Shown: piece by piece, positions 1 through 14,497 of the stretch
How positions within the stretch are numbered: position 1 is the stretch's first letter
Layout: each line of letters begins with the position of its first letter
DNA from: Prochilodus magdalenae
Lineage: Eukaryota > Chordata > Actinopteri > Characiformes > Prochilodontidae
NCBI GenBank assembly: GCA_024036415.1
Contig: JAMWET010001089.1
Location: 62,001-126,000 of the forward strand
Direction: 5' to 3'
Length of the DNA stretch: 64,000 nucleotides
Program-made: the position numbers and the translations under genes
Notes under the pieces: model-generated
What the model saw: the letters and a program-made list of their open reading frames with translations, nothing else
Databases searched by the model: none
What the model was told of the DNA's origin: nothing

Positions 1-96
1 ATTTGAACCCCCCATACTCTTTCTTTCATCAGAAAGGGTACAATCAATATTTTCACCCTAGTCCGGCAGCAAAGCTGCTCCCCTACATCCAGATGA

Positions 97-2347
<2,251 letters not shown>

Positions 2348-3754
2348 ACCGGGCAAACAGCGCACTTGCAGGAAGAAAGTCGAGGTAGCGAAGGAGGAGA
2401 TTGACTTCGGATGTGATCCACAAACTCTGCCAAAATTTCTCGTGGAACGTTTCTTTGCACCATCTTGTGGAGACGTGACGATGGATATTTCACTGGAGCC
2501 TTGGATTGCCACTAGTTAAGTGTCTTTTTATTGTTTTTCAGATGAAGGGATAGCTGTGTTTGACATGATATTCCCTCAACAAAAGTAGCTTACTATTCAA
2601 ATGGTTGTCTTTTAGTATTGTTCATTCCTGTTGATAACCAGTGAAGAAAATGAGCGTGCATCATTTCCACTAGCAAAAGGGGGAAAGAAAAAAAAAACAA
2701 ACAAAAGAAAAACAAAACAGGTCCTAGAATCGGTTGTCTGCCTTCAAGAGTTAATGTGTTGTCTGTTATGAGTTGGGATGAACCGAGCGGTTTCATGACT
2801 GACAGTATAGAAGTGTGACTGTTACAGCTCCATGCGGAGTTCAGCCTTTACGTGTCATCCAAAGTCCTTTCTTTTCTTTTTCTTTTTTTCTGTTTTTTCG
2901 CTTTGCTGAAGTCATGCAGCTCCCGGCAGTGTGGCTGACTTGCTCAGTTTGTCCCTTAACATCTTTTCACTCTTACTACAAATCTAACTCGTCATCTGTT
3001 TGTTAGATGATGTGTATATTTGTAGTGTGCACACCAGCTTCTTCTTCTTCTCTCTCTTTGGTGTTGTTCTTGTGTTTGTTTGTTTGTTTTTTTGTTGTTG
3101 TTTTTTTACAAATTTCTTGTACTTACCACATGATAAAATGCTAATGCAGGTTATCAGTTAATTAATTATATTAAGCACTAATGTCCTTTGACCTCTTTGG
3201 AAGATTGGAGCACTTGATTGTCTTTTTTTTTTTCTGGAATATGTGGTTTTTATCAAAGTCAGACACTTATTTAAAAACTATTTACAAACGAGCAATTTAA
3301 GCTTCACTTGTTCAATCATTATATGCGTCTCGTGAAATTCTGCTATCGCTCAGCTATAGCTTCTGTACTGATGGTGTTTTAAGTGTATTTGCAACTTGTA
3401 TTTACTTTTGGTCATGTAATATACATGGATGGTTTTCCCAAATTTCTCTCCTCTGACATACGACAGAACCGGTTTGCAAGGTTAGATTCCCATGTCTCTT
3501 AAAGCTCATTTTAAGTTTGGTTGAAAAACTTAGCTGTCTGTTTCATGAAACGAGCTATTGTGACAAAGACCAGTAACAAAACAATCAAAATTGATGCAAT
3601 AATAATTCAAACACATTTAGGAATCATGTTAAGGATGTGCACTGCGATCTATACAGCCCCCTCAAATCACATTTGATGAGTAATGCGTTCTTACACAGTT
3701 AGCCTGTTGAGATTCATTGTTGTTTTTTTGTGTGTGTGTTTTTGTGGTGGTGAG

Positions 3755-4160
3755 GTCGCGAGTGGTTGATGTTATGAGGCAGCCACAAGGATTTCGGAGA
3801 CGGGCCAGTCTATTTTCAGAATTTATTTGGCGTCACACGTGTTTAACATAAAACAAGATGACTAGTAGGTCCCTGTCGACCTATAAAAGGTACCTCATAC
3901 AGCGGGTGCAACTAGCTGCACTTTAGCCCGACTTGCCGCGATTTTCCCCCCATGCCTCTTTTATACCCCATAAGCCCCTCCCACTATACGGAGCATAACA
4001 TTTCATGGGGGTTACCTAAAAGAGCACGGGACAGCAGTTCATACATAATCATACACATTACAAGACTCGACACAGACAAGACACAAAGACTCTAGACAAA
4101 TTACATGGACTAAACAATACCCAAGTGTAGGAGATTTAGTGATGTGTCTGGCGCCTTGAC
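3755..4160 (-). mobile_element. LTR-like fragment (possible solo LTR), antisense in the spindlin 3'UTR
   Basis: Read on the minus strand, this GC-richer block has promoter-like then poly(A)-like order: a TATA motif (GTATAAAAG, plus-strand position about 3958-3967), then about 140 bp downstream AATAAA (plus strand TTTATT 3822-3827). That is the U3-R-U5 layout of a retroelement LTR. No internal coding region, primer-binding site or clear target-site duplication is visible, so the boundaries are approximate. It could be another repeat or conserved UTR sequence. Confidence 0.35.
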
Positions 4161-6014
4161 ATCATCACGGTTTTGTTTTCACTTTGTGTCTAAACGTGTG
4201 TGCCTCGCTGTTCAGTTGCCAGCTATTTTCATGTTTTGCATGTTCCCAACCAATTTCAACGTACAGGCTGACCTGAGGGCCCCCTCTCAGGAATGTTACA
4301 ATGTTTAAAGGAACACATCCATGCTCGTAGCTACATGTGTTTTTCATTACCTCATGCTCCTCCTTCATGAGTGTTTGGCCCACTACAGCTCACTCCTCCT
4401 TTTCTTTTTTAGCCGCGTTAGCCTGTGAGTAGAAGTTCGGATTCTTTTTCTTTTTTCTTTTCTTATTTTTGCAGCACGACTGCAAAAGTCGCACCAAGCT
4501 GTTGTATCTTGCTTTTGATATGCACGACGGGGAAAAAGTACAGTGTCATTGCAGCACCACAGACAGTGGAACTCATGTGGCTTTGTATTTCCTTTATGTT
4601 CTATTCTTCCAGTATTGACCCTAAGACCTTAAGCCTGCTTAGCTTACCAAAAAAAAGTGAGGGGAAAAAAAAGCAAAAGGAACGTTGTCGCTTGAGCCGT
4701 TGTGATTCTTATACAGTCGGGGGCTGGGGGAACATCGCCTTTGGTTTCAGCTAGGGACTAGTCGTGTTCTGTTAGTTTTAGGAGAGACTGTGGGCCCTGT
4801 AACAAAAATGTATGCACCCCCAGTATCTGTTGCAGCTACGTGTACTCAACTAAAAGTCCGTTTTAATTTTTTTTTTGTTATTTGGGATTTATTTTTTTTA
4901 TTATTATTTTTTTTAGGATTCTGTCTTATCAGTGGCATATGGACTTGTCATTATGCAAACGGACATTCAGAAAAGACATGTTCGACGGATTGGCCTTTTA
5001 TTTACATTTACCTACTGTAGTATTGTACCGTGTTTGATGTCAGGTCGACGTGGGAAATTGAAACAAAGAAGAAGAAGAAAAAAAAAAACACACACACACA
5101 CACGAACGCTAGGCCATTCTTTTTGCATGATATGAGTAGAGTTGTAACTGTATGTTAGTGTGATGCATGTGTACCTGTCTTTTTATTTCAGTTATTTGTT
5201 CCCTAAATGAAAGTTTATTGTGTTGCTAATTGTGAATTTCCTGTTATTGGTTATTATTATAATTATTATTATTTTAAAATTTTTGTTTTGTTATTTTTTC
5301 CCATTTCTAGAAAAACTGAAAAAAAGGTATTTTATTTTCTACTATGCTCTATCGGATCAAATGCACTGGTGTTCTATGTGGAGTGCCAACTTGAAGGGCA
5401 AGGTACCAGTGTTACACAGCATTTGAGGGATCATATCTTTCAATGTTTATACGTTTGTATGCATTAAGAGTCTCAGAATTCTGACGGTAACTGGGAGGAA
5501 AAGACCTTATAGGATAGGGATAAAATTGTTAATACATTAACAAGGGAAAAAAAAAACATGTGAAGTATGTGAGTGTATGCCTGTCATTGCGTGTGTGTGT
5601 GTCTGTGTGTGTATGGACTAATGACCACACATATCTGTTTCAGCCTTGTACATATCGAATTGGAGAAAATTCACGTCCAGTGCACAACTTTACCCTGCGT
5701 GAAGAGAATGGTGGCGAATATGATCCCTTTGAGATGCTGTTGCTCTTTGATTACTTTGTAAAAAAAGAAAAAGAAAACAAAAAAAATCAGTGCAATTTGA
5801 TGATTGTCGCAGATACATGTATAGTTCAGAATTTCATGTTCTCCTTCACGTATAGGTAAATGGCTTCTATTGGACCGCATTTTTTTTTCTAAACATTGTA
5901 GATAGTTCATTTAATTTGCATTTAGAAGTATAAACACATTTTAAAACCTGTTACTTAATTCTGTAAGTAATTTTTATAATTATTATGTAAGTCTATCCTT
6001 ATAAGATTAAAAAA

Positions 6015-6020
6015 AATAAA
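6015..6020 (+). terminator. Candidate poly(A) signal of spindlin gene
   Basis: AATAAA in an A-rich context at the end of the long AT-rich downstream region. Confidence 0.4.
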
Positions 6021-7727
6021 ACTTCATGTGAAACAAGTGCATTGTATCTGCTCTGCCCTCCGCCGGGTTTATTTGATCCCTAATATTGGACGTGATTATG
6101 TTGAGTCACTTGTTTCAGACTTCAAAGAAGCTCACAGTGGTGGTGGTGATGGGAACCGGGCGTCTGAAGAGGTTCTGATGGCTTCCTCGGAACCTCGCAG
6201 AGTATATTTACAGTCATCGTCAAAAGAATAGCCCACCGCTTCTTCCACACAGTTCTCGGTTTTTGTGTCCACTGTGTTGGCTCTGTGGTAGCTCCATTCC
6301 TCTCCAGACCCCTCAGTGGCTCCATCCCACTTTTGACACCAGTGTAACACTTTGGCATACCGGCTGATAAAGCCATTGGAACAGGGAAATGCTCTTTATT
6401 AACACAGTGCTCTAATCTAAAGAAATGTCACCAATAGCCTAGGGCCAGCCTCCGGTGACCATCCCCACAACACAAAACAACTGGCCCTCAGTAATATAAA
6501 CACATACACACATACCTTTTTAACTAAACCGACAGTAGCCAGCTGCTGAAGGTTAGCGTGCCTCATGGAGGGAACCACTGTACATCAGTATAAACTACAG
6601 ACATTTCTCCAAATGCTGCCGGACGTCTATACTTTGTGTTTAATACAGTTAACCTGTGTTCTGCGTATGTGAAGTTTTTAGAGCAGGAACTTGGGATAGT
6701 ATAGTAGGTCTCCGCCAACCAATCCACCCAGCACAGCTTTTCAGGCTCCAGTATGGAGCCAGGCTGCTTGTTACTCTGCGTGTAATGAAGATGAAATGAC
6801 CTGAAATGGAAGAAACCAGGTTTACCGCACAGACCAGTCCAATATTTTTTTTTAAATAGAATTGTGTTGGGTAGAAACGACACCCTGCTCTCTGTCAATT
6901 GTATAGGGTGTATTTTTAAAGCCACTCAGGCCCATCACTTCACCACAATACTGTGTGTGCTGCCACCCCACCTGCTGTGGTCAGGAGAAAGGGATTGTTA
7001 ATGGTAATTTGGTTGTTGGGTAGTTCACGATGTGTGTATGGGTTTCTTGTGTGTTTTTGTGTCTGGGTGTGGCGGAGTCCCCACCATACAGAGGATACCT
7101 ATAGCTGGAGTTGGCCTTTCCTACTTTTTCACTGTTTGGTATGTGCATGAGCTTTCTTGAACACATACGCCACAATACAAACTTGCACTCTGGAAAGCAG
7201 CTAGCAGGGGTTGCTAAGCAGTGATTGGGAGGGCGATGGAAAATGGGGTGGGTCTCGAGATGTTGTGATTGACTCTTCCCTGATGTTGATGGTCTGCTCT
7301 CGACTCTTCGCTGTAGTACAGCATACAGTATGTGTTGCATACTAGAGACTTGTCGTTACAATACTGATGAAGGTTACACTCTTGAAGATGGGTCTTCATG
7401 GGTTCTGTAGTACAGGGAATGGTTCTGTTTCAAACCATGGTTTCTATATTTATGCGAAATGTTTTTTGCGTAGTGAGAATTTCCCCATGCCGAGAGTCGT
7501 TTTATTAAGGCCAATGCTTTTGTTAATGTTCATGGTTCTGTATAGAGAGTAGGATGCAGTATACAGCATACGGTACACAGTGTGATATTTTAGACATAGC
7601 ACAATTTTTTTTGTTTGTTTGTTTTTTTGTTTTTTTCCTGTATTTAAAAACTCATATTACACTCATCATCAGTAAATAGTTGTACCCAGAACGAAGTGTG
7701 GGATTGCAATGGGAAGGATTATGAAGG
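6021..7727. other. Intergenic sequence, no gene seen
   Basis: Open frames here are short, overlap on both strands and show no recognisable domain or splice pattern. Trinucleotide and T-rich runs are present, with nothing firmly assignable. Confidence 0.5.
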
Positions 7728-7729
7728 TT

Positions 7730-8310
7730 ACATGATATGGGCAATATTTATAGAGCTACACATACATAAGTAGAGTTTCTCAGAATGGTGTTGGGGCGCC
7801 GTATTTACTAACATAGCATGCCAGACATCTCTGCATGGAGCTGTAGTGGTTCCTAATGGTGCCCTACAATACCCCATCCTGCAGATTTTGTGGTAGGGTT
7901 GGAGGTGGAGTGACACCAGGCCTTGCGGACGTGTGACAACCTACCGTTGATCTTGGTGCTGACCTCGGTGCCTCCACACAGAATCGTTTGGTCATCTCCA
8001 TCAAGACAAAAGCAGGACTTGTCACTGAAGACGACCCACTGCCATTCTGAGTCACTCCATGACAATCTGGCCAGACACCATTACAGCCTTTGGTGTCGTT
8101 GACGTGGTGTTAAGGGCAGATGTAAGGGTCTGCGTGCATGTAAATCTGCGATGTGCAGTCGCCTGCCAATGGTGCTAGCACTAACAGGATGACTCATGGA
8201 GGACATCACTGCTCGCTGAATGTCTGAATCATGGCTGTTGGGTCTTAGGTACAGTAAGGCCCGTCTTTGCTTACGTCTTGTGCAGCTGAGTGTTCCCATT
8301 GGTTGTTTCC
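7730..8310 (-). pseudogene. Decayed Tc1/mariner-type transposase
   Basis: On the minus strand two short frames in different phases carry pieces of a Tc1-like transposase in the right order. 8299-8081 has a helix-turn-helix-like segment (VSASTIGRRLHIADLHARRP). 8065-7853 has the catalytic-core segment SEWQWVVFSDKSCFCLDGDD, where family members have FSDES around the second catalytic aspartate, so E has become K here. A further fragment (RDVWHAMLVNTAPQHHS) follows at about 7850-7790. Frameshifts and substitutions show a dead copy. No terminal inverted repeats were found. Confidence 0.75.
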
Positions 8311-8329
8311 TTCTGAGTGCAACTTAATT

Positions 8330-9128
8330 TTAAGTTTCTAGAGTTCAAACTTACTCTCATCATCAAATTAACAATAGGAAACAAAGCTGATGTGTTTTGC
8401 TAATGCATGCTGGGTAGTGAGAGAACATAGATTCATTGTGAAAAGGGCTGAAGGGTTTTGACATATGGCATATGGGAATATAACATATAGCAGCAAATAA
8501 CTTTAGTAGCATTGCCAGCTATGATTAATATTGGAAATGAGATGAGCAATAATTACTAGGCTTACTCTATATTTACTCAATTCTCATTTCAGTTTATTAA
8601 TAATGAGTTAAGCAGAAAACATGTTGATGGTGCTCACCAACTGCAGTCACCCCATTCCTCCAGTAGAGTGCGCCTTTCACCATACAAAATCAATGGAGAC
8701 GAGGCACATGGGCAAACATACAGGCCCTATCCTACATGTTTCTGTGATTTCCTTGTATGTTCTTAGTGGTCCACTTAGGATATTTGCTAACCTCTCTTTC
8801 ATCTGTGCTTTTAAGACTGATATATGCAAACAAGCTCTGTTCTGATTGACTGTGTCTCTCTGTCACTCTTTTTGAAACCAGAAATACTCCAGGCCTGTCC
8901 CAAAAGACACCCTATGTCTTATGGCCCTCTCCAAAGTTGGACTCTTTCCTGTGGTCATCAATCTGTGGATGTAGAGAGCAAGAGACATACATGTACTAAC
9001 CTGGCAACAGTATGTTATCAGTCATACTCATCTTCAAAATTCGCTCAAATGCTTTTCTACAGTGTCTCACTTATACTATTGAGCATAATCCAGCTCAGTT
9101 AAATGTTCAGTAAATAAACAGATGCATT
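8330..9128. other. Intergenic sequence, nothing assignable
   Basis: Non-coding AT-rich sequence between the transposase relic and the 9130 repeat; no gene or clear repeat boundary recognised. Confidence 0.4.
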
Positions 9129-9750
9129 TTAGCTCAAACCGTAATACCCCTTTCTCTGCTGGTGCTGGTTAGACGACCCCAAACAAAGCCTTTTGCTCCG
9201 ATTGATCCTGATCTTGTATCTCAGGACCACCACAGAGCAGGTATGATGTGGGTAGTGGATCATTCTCAACACTGCAGTGACACTGACGTGGTGGTGGTGT
9301 GAGTGGATCACACACTGTGCTGCTGAACACCTCAGTGTCACTGCTGGACTGAGAATATTCCACCAACCAAAACTATTCAGCCTATGAGGAGCATGTTCTG
9401 GCCACTTATGAAGGACTAGAGGATGACCAGCACTGCACTGTGCAGCAGCAGATGAGCTATCGTCTCTGACTGTACATCTGCAAGGTGGACCAGAAAGGTA
9501 GGAGTGTCTAATAGAGTGGACAATGAGTGGACACAGTGTTTAAACACTCCAAGCAGCTGTGTCTAAGACCCCTCACACCAGCAGTGGTCCTGTGGGGGTC
9601 CCGACCATTAAGGAACAGGGTAAAAGGGGGCTAACGCAATCTACAGAGAAACAGATGAACTACAGTCTGTAATTAAAGAGCTAAGAAGTGCTCCCATATA
9701 GTAGGTGGGGTAGATAAAGTGGAGAGTGAGTGTTTTAGTGTTATGGCTGA
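9129..9750. repeat. Interspersed fish repeat (non-autonomous, class unresolved)
   Basis: The block has the character of a dispersed repeat: purine-rich motifs such as GGTGGTGGTGTGAGTGG and GTGGACAATGAGTGGACAC, moderate GC content compared with its flanks, and no open frame. I recognise its phrases as typical of a repeat common in ostariophysan genomes, but cannot name the family or find terminal repeats. Confidence 0.45.
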
Positions 9751-10023
9751 TGGGTGTATGTTTCCTGTCATATCAAAACAAAACCGTGGAACGATAGAGG
9801 ATGCCCGTGAATGGATGCTCAGTGAATGGGAATGAACATAGCTTAATAGCTAACGATTAATGCGGGATGTTTCATTAGGTTTGAAATATAGAAGGATGTA
9901 TAAACCGTATCATCAACTCCACTCAGGAGCGCCCTCTAGCATCAGCCAAAACATTACTGAGCTGCAATTCTCTGTTGTGGTACCATTTAACGTGAATATG
10001 TTGGGTTTAATTGCTCTAAACAT

Positions 10024-10024
<1 letters not shown>

Positions 10025-10051
<27 letters not shown>
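10025..10051. repeat. (TA)n microsatellite
   Basis: A run of TA dinucleotides immediately before a possible repeat boundary (CAGCACTGGAAATAA). Confidence 0.8.
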
Positions 10052-10054
<3 letters not shown>

Positions 10055-11275
10055 CACTGGAAATAAATAAGACACCACTCTTCTTAAGTCAGCATCTCCA
10101 CATGTACAGCAGCTTCTTAGTGTGGAACAGAAGGTTGGGTTCTAGCTTTACTGGCAGATACAGTAAGCATCTGGTTCATAAGAACAAGGTCCAGCAGCAA
10201 ACACACAGGACAACACAGCTACAGACTGGCAGAGGGCCAAACCCACTTACTTAACCACAATAAGATGACCTGAAGTGACCTACAGAAGACGGGCGAGCAG
10301 TGTCTGGGGTGAAATAAACAGCGAGCATGGTTCAAAAAACAGGGCTTTGGAGGCGTCATTAGTCATATTCTAATAAACAGATCTAAAATATAATATTATT
10401 ATCTGGAATGGTGGTTTGGTCAAGCACAAAGCCAGAAACTGACTCTCTTAAATTGTTCCAAAGGCGTAAAATGCTGTATGATGTATAAACCATTAACAGC
10501 ATTCATTCAAAACACTGTTTTGGTAGCCTAGGTACCTTTCCATGCAGACTGCTGAACTAAGGACTGAACTGTACCATCTGCATCTGTACCAGTGTTTACA
10601 TTCTACATTAGACTCCTTTATTTTAAAAAAACGAGAGGAAATAAATGTTTCCCATTTCTTAAACTCTTTCAGCCATGCTCTCCAAATAGCACTGGAGGTG
10701 TGATATGCAAAAGTGGCACTGCGGGCTCCGCCTCCTCCTCCAGATAAGAACATTTGTTGTTGTTGTTTGGGTTGTAATGTCATTGTCTGCTAGATAAGAT
10801 GTGTTAACGTGTTTGCATGTTGCACTGTCAGTGCAGTTGTACTGTCTGCGGTGAGTGAGCTGTTGTGGTCACCAGGTATTTCAGGGCCTACAGGTGACCT
10901 TCTCTATTTCCCCTGAAGTGTTTTAATGTGTTGTTTAAATAATAGAGCACCTCTTGTGGCAGAAGTAATGGCCTCTCCTATGTCTTCCTCATCAGCAAGG
11001 TCACACTGGTGTCATAGTGCTGGCAAATGGCAGAAGGTGCAATAGTGCTTCAACAAACAGGAAACAGGGTCCACCTTGAGGGTAGAAAGTGGCTCTCAGT
11101 CGTCCTGATCTGCCTGGGAGTAAGTAAGCCGAATCCATACAGAATATGTGCATACTCAGCTTCGGCTTCAGCAGTTGGGGACTGGCGCAGTCTTAACAAG
11201 GACATGTAGGGCCAGGACAAGTGAACTTGTCTCTAGTAGCGGTGGGTGGTGCGGCTATGAAGCTATGAAGAGTCG

Positions 11276-12508
11276 CAGGAGTTTGCGTACCGTCCCAACC
11301 GCTCAACAGACGACGCCATATCCACCACCCTTCACCTGGCACTCACCCACCTGGACAATCGGGACACTTATGTTCGAATGCTGTTTATAGACTTTAGTTT
11401 AGCATTCAACACAATCATTCCTCAACACCTGATCGGAAAGCTGAACCTACTGGGCCTGAACACTTCTCTCTCTAACTGGATCCTGGACTTCCTGACTGGG
11501 AGACCTCAGTCAGTCCGGATCGGACGCAACACCTCCAGCACCACCACGCTGAGCACTGGGGCCCCCCAGGGCTGTGTGCTCAGCCCTCTGTTGTTCACCT
11601 TGCTGACTCACGACTGTGCAGCAATGCACAGCTCGAACCACATCACCAAGTTTGCGGATGATACGACTGTGGTGGGTCTCATCAGCAAGAATGACGAGTC
11701 GGCATACAGAGAGGAAGTGCAACGGTTAACGGACTGGTGTAGAACCAACAACCTGTCTCTGAACGTAGACAAGACCAAAGAGATGGTTGTTGACTTCAGA
11801 AGGACAAGGCGTGACCACTCTCCACTACACATCGACGGCTCCACTGTGGAGATCGTCAACAGCACCAAGTTCCTTGGAGTTCACCTGGCAGAGGATCTCA
11901 CCTGGTCCCTTAACACCAGCACCATAACCAAGAAAGCCCAGCAGTGTCTCTACTTCCTGCGAAGGCTGAGGAAGGCACATCTCCCACCTCCCATCCTCAC
12001 CACCTTCTACAGAGGAACCATCGAGAGCATCCTGAGCAGCTGCATCACTGCCTGGTTTGGGAGCTGCACCGCATCGGATCGCAAGTTACTGCAGCGGGTA
12101 GTGAGGACGGCTGAGAAGATCATCGGTGTCTCTCTTCCCACCATCATGGACATTTACACCACACGCTGCATCCGCAAAGCAAACAGCATCGTGGATGACC
12201 ACACACACCCCTCACACACACTCTTCACCCTCCTCCCGTCTGGAAAAAGGTACAGAAGCATCTACTAAGGAGCCGACTGCACTGTTTCCCCTCCCCTGTA
12301 TTTATTGTTTGTCTTGTAAATGGTCGTGTGTATTTATAGTATATTGTCTTGCACACGTGCACTTTATGTTGTATTGTTTTGTGTAGTCTGTTGTTAGATG
12401 TAGCACCTTGGTCCTGGAGGAACGTTTTTTCGTTTCACTGTGTACTGTACACCACTGTATATAGTTGAAATGACAAATAAAACCACTTGAACTTGAACTT
12501 GAACTTGA
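11276..12508 (+). mobile_element. 5'-truncated L2-type LINE (reverse transcriptase)
   Basis: An uninterrupted frame from about 11276 to the stop at 12266-12268 encodes the middle and C-terminal part of a non-LTR reverse transcriptase. It reads [45 protein letters not shown], the catalytic box [38 protein letters not shown], and a C-terminus [10 protein letters not shown] typical of L2 elements. After the stop comes a short 3'UTR with AATAAA (12475-12480) and a terminal (TTGAAC)n-type tail ending near 12508. The endonuclease and the N-terminal RT motifs are missing, as expected from 5' truncation during target-primed reverse transcription. The intact frame suggests a fairly recent insertion. 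Confidence 0.9.
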
Positions 12509-12509
12509 G

Positions 12510-13230
12510 GAGGAGGACACAGCTCTCTTGTGCGTCTGGTGTGACGCACCGTTGGATAGGATGCCTACAGTGCTCCAGTTCGGCTGCCTGCCAGGGAATG
12601 GAACCCTAAGCTGCTGTGCCAACAATGTGGGCTCGCGAGAGGACTGAGGAGTGGCCATCTCACCTAGCACCTGTGCAGGCTGGGACCCCATGTGGCCCAG
12701 AGCTTTAAAGGGGTTGTTATGCAAATCTATGGCACATGCTCCGCCTCCCTCCCCACGACAGAACATTTCTTGTTGCTGTAATGTTGCTGTTTGTTAGTTG
12801 TGTTCATGTGTTTGTTTGTGTTTGTGTTCGGGAGTTGCCGTCAGCAAGTACTTTACAGCAATAGGTGACGTTCCCCCACTATTGCACTAAAAGTCACGTG
12901 CCTTGTCCAGTGCTGTAAATGAATGAGTGTTTGTCATGTTGGAAAAATGGTCTCCTCTGTGCCAGTGCCATAACACTATCCACTATTTGTTAACTAGCAT
13001 GCTGGCTAACTTGAATGCTAACTGTTAACTAGACATTAACTAGCTTGAACACTAACAGATAGCATCACAATTCGAACTGCTGTATGAATACAAAATCTAG
13101 TTAACCATAGTTAGATATACATAATGCTAGTTTTATTAGATCTCTTACCCTCTATGGTGGTCTTGGATTCAGGGGAATGTTTTAGCTGTGAGCAATAGGC
13201 TTTGTAATTAATGAGGCTACATTCAGACTA
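12510..13230. other. Intergenic sequence flanking the LINE
   Basis: Part of this block (about 12710-12980) resembles 10690-11000 on the other side of the LINE (shared CTCCGCCTCC followed by GAACATTT). No gene is seen. Confidence 0.4.
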
Positions 13231-13234
13231 ACCC

Positions 13235-13790
13235 TGCTAGATGAACAAGCATAGACCAGCATGCTCTTGGTGCTCTCCACCAAAACCAGCTTATCAGCAC
13301 TGTCCAAAGAAAACCATGTATTTCCATTTTTGTTGATTTTTGGACCAACTGAATGGCCAAAAACTGCTTGGACAAAGTGTGGTTCCATTGACTTACATCA
13401 AAATTATATTTTAATACTTGTTTTTCTTTGGACAGGGATGATATGTTATATTGTGGTATGCTGGAGTGACCAGCTAAATCAGCACCACACCAACCAAACC
13501 AGCACAGACCAGCTTAGACCGTGCTGTTCATTCAGCAAGGATTTTACATGCAACCTACATGTAACTGCATTGTATTTGCATTTGGAAGCTTATCTTACAG
13601 AGAGACACCAGCCTGAACTCCAGAACTTTCTATATTATAGGCTTATTTCACACAGCACAGTTCAGTTATAACCGTTGTTATTGTTAACAAACCAGCCTAC
13701 AGCTGTACTGCTGGTCAACTGGCATGATCATGATGGGGTGGCCAGCTACACCAGCATAGAACAGCATAATCCAGCACCACCAGTGTAAGA
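13235..13790. repeat. ACCAGCA-rich interspersed repeat
   Basis: The hexamer-like words ACCAGCA/ACCAGCT recur many times (for example 13255, 13287, 13468, 13499, 13510, 13750, 13771), interleaved with non-repetitive DNA. The same vocabulary occurs in the palindromic block at 32276-32420. It resembles a small MITE-like or satellite-derived element; boundaries are approximate. Confidence 0.45.
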
Positions 13791-13914
13791 AATGAAACAC
13801 TATTTGAAGGTAATACTTTTTTTTATTTTTATTAAATCATAATTTGATTTGATCACTTTATATTAATTAAAAATGATCAAATGTCTTTTTTATTTTATTG
13901 TATTATTATTTTTT

Positions 13915-13928
13915 GTATATATATATAT

Positions 13929-13975
<47 letters not shown>
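13915..13975. repeat. (TA)n-(GATA)n compound microsatellite
   Basis: A short TA run leads directly into about ten GATA repeats. Confidence 0.9.
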
Positions 13976-14221
13976 TAAAAAGACAAACCATGGTTCAAAT
14001 TTTAGAATATCAACAAAGTTTTAACACTGTGCAATCAGAGGTCCGTTTATCACTCAAACTTTAAACCATGTGCACTTTCATCCATTCCTTCATTCACTGG
14101 CTTTCTCAGCGGTACACCCGCATTAGAACTTGTCTCTATTATTGAATTTTACCGCAACTGGCAACCACGGCGGCTATGAATGGGACTGGGAGCTCATCGA
14201 AAGTGCTGATTGGTGCTATTG

Positions 14222-14277
14222 TACGTCACTTCATTTGCATAGGGGCGGGTCTTAGCAGGCTCTTCGGCTCGTCCAAT
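14222..14277 (+). promoter_or_regulatory. Candidate nxnl2 promoter motifs
   Basis: Within 60 bp there are a CRE-like TACGTCA (14222-14228), an octamer ATTTGCAT (14233-14240), a GC box GGGGCGGG (14242-14249) and CCAAT (14273-14277). They lie 220-280 bp before the nxnl2 start codon and just upstream of a GC-richer 5'UTR-like block. Motif matches are direct; promoter function is inferred. Confidence 0.5.
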
Positions 14278-14497
14278 CAGTGGGACCAAAACAGTGGCTT
14301 TTGAGAGTGTTGCCAGTCGTCTCGTCTCTCCCCCCGGTTCTCTGCAGGTCAGGCTTACCGAACTCCCACATCTCGAGCAGTCGAGGGCTTTAGGTGCCAC
14401 CGCCGAATGAGTTCCTGACACACAGTTCACACAGTAGCTCAGTCTAACCGACGTGCTGAGAAGGAGTCAGAAAGGCTGCTGCGTACATTAGGTAAGT

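Larger units (their letters stand above)
2348..6020 (+). other. Probable long 3'UTR of the spindlin gene
   Basis: There is no credible coding sequence after the spindlin stop, and the region is rich in T runs and short AC/GT microsatellites (for example around 5088-5104 and 5590-5612). AATAAA at 6015-6020 is a plausible distal polyadenylation signal. Known spindlin-1 mRNAs have 3'UTRs of several kilobases, which fits. The 3' boundary is inferred; RNA evidence would settle it. Confidence 0.5.
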
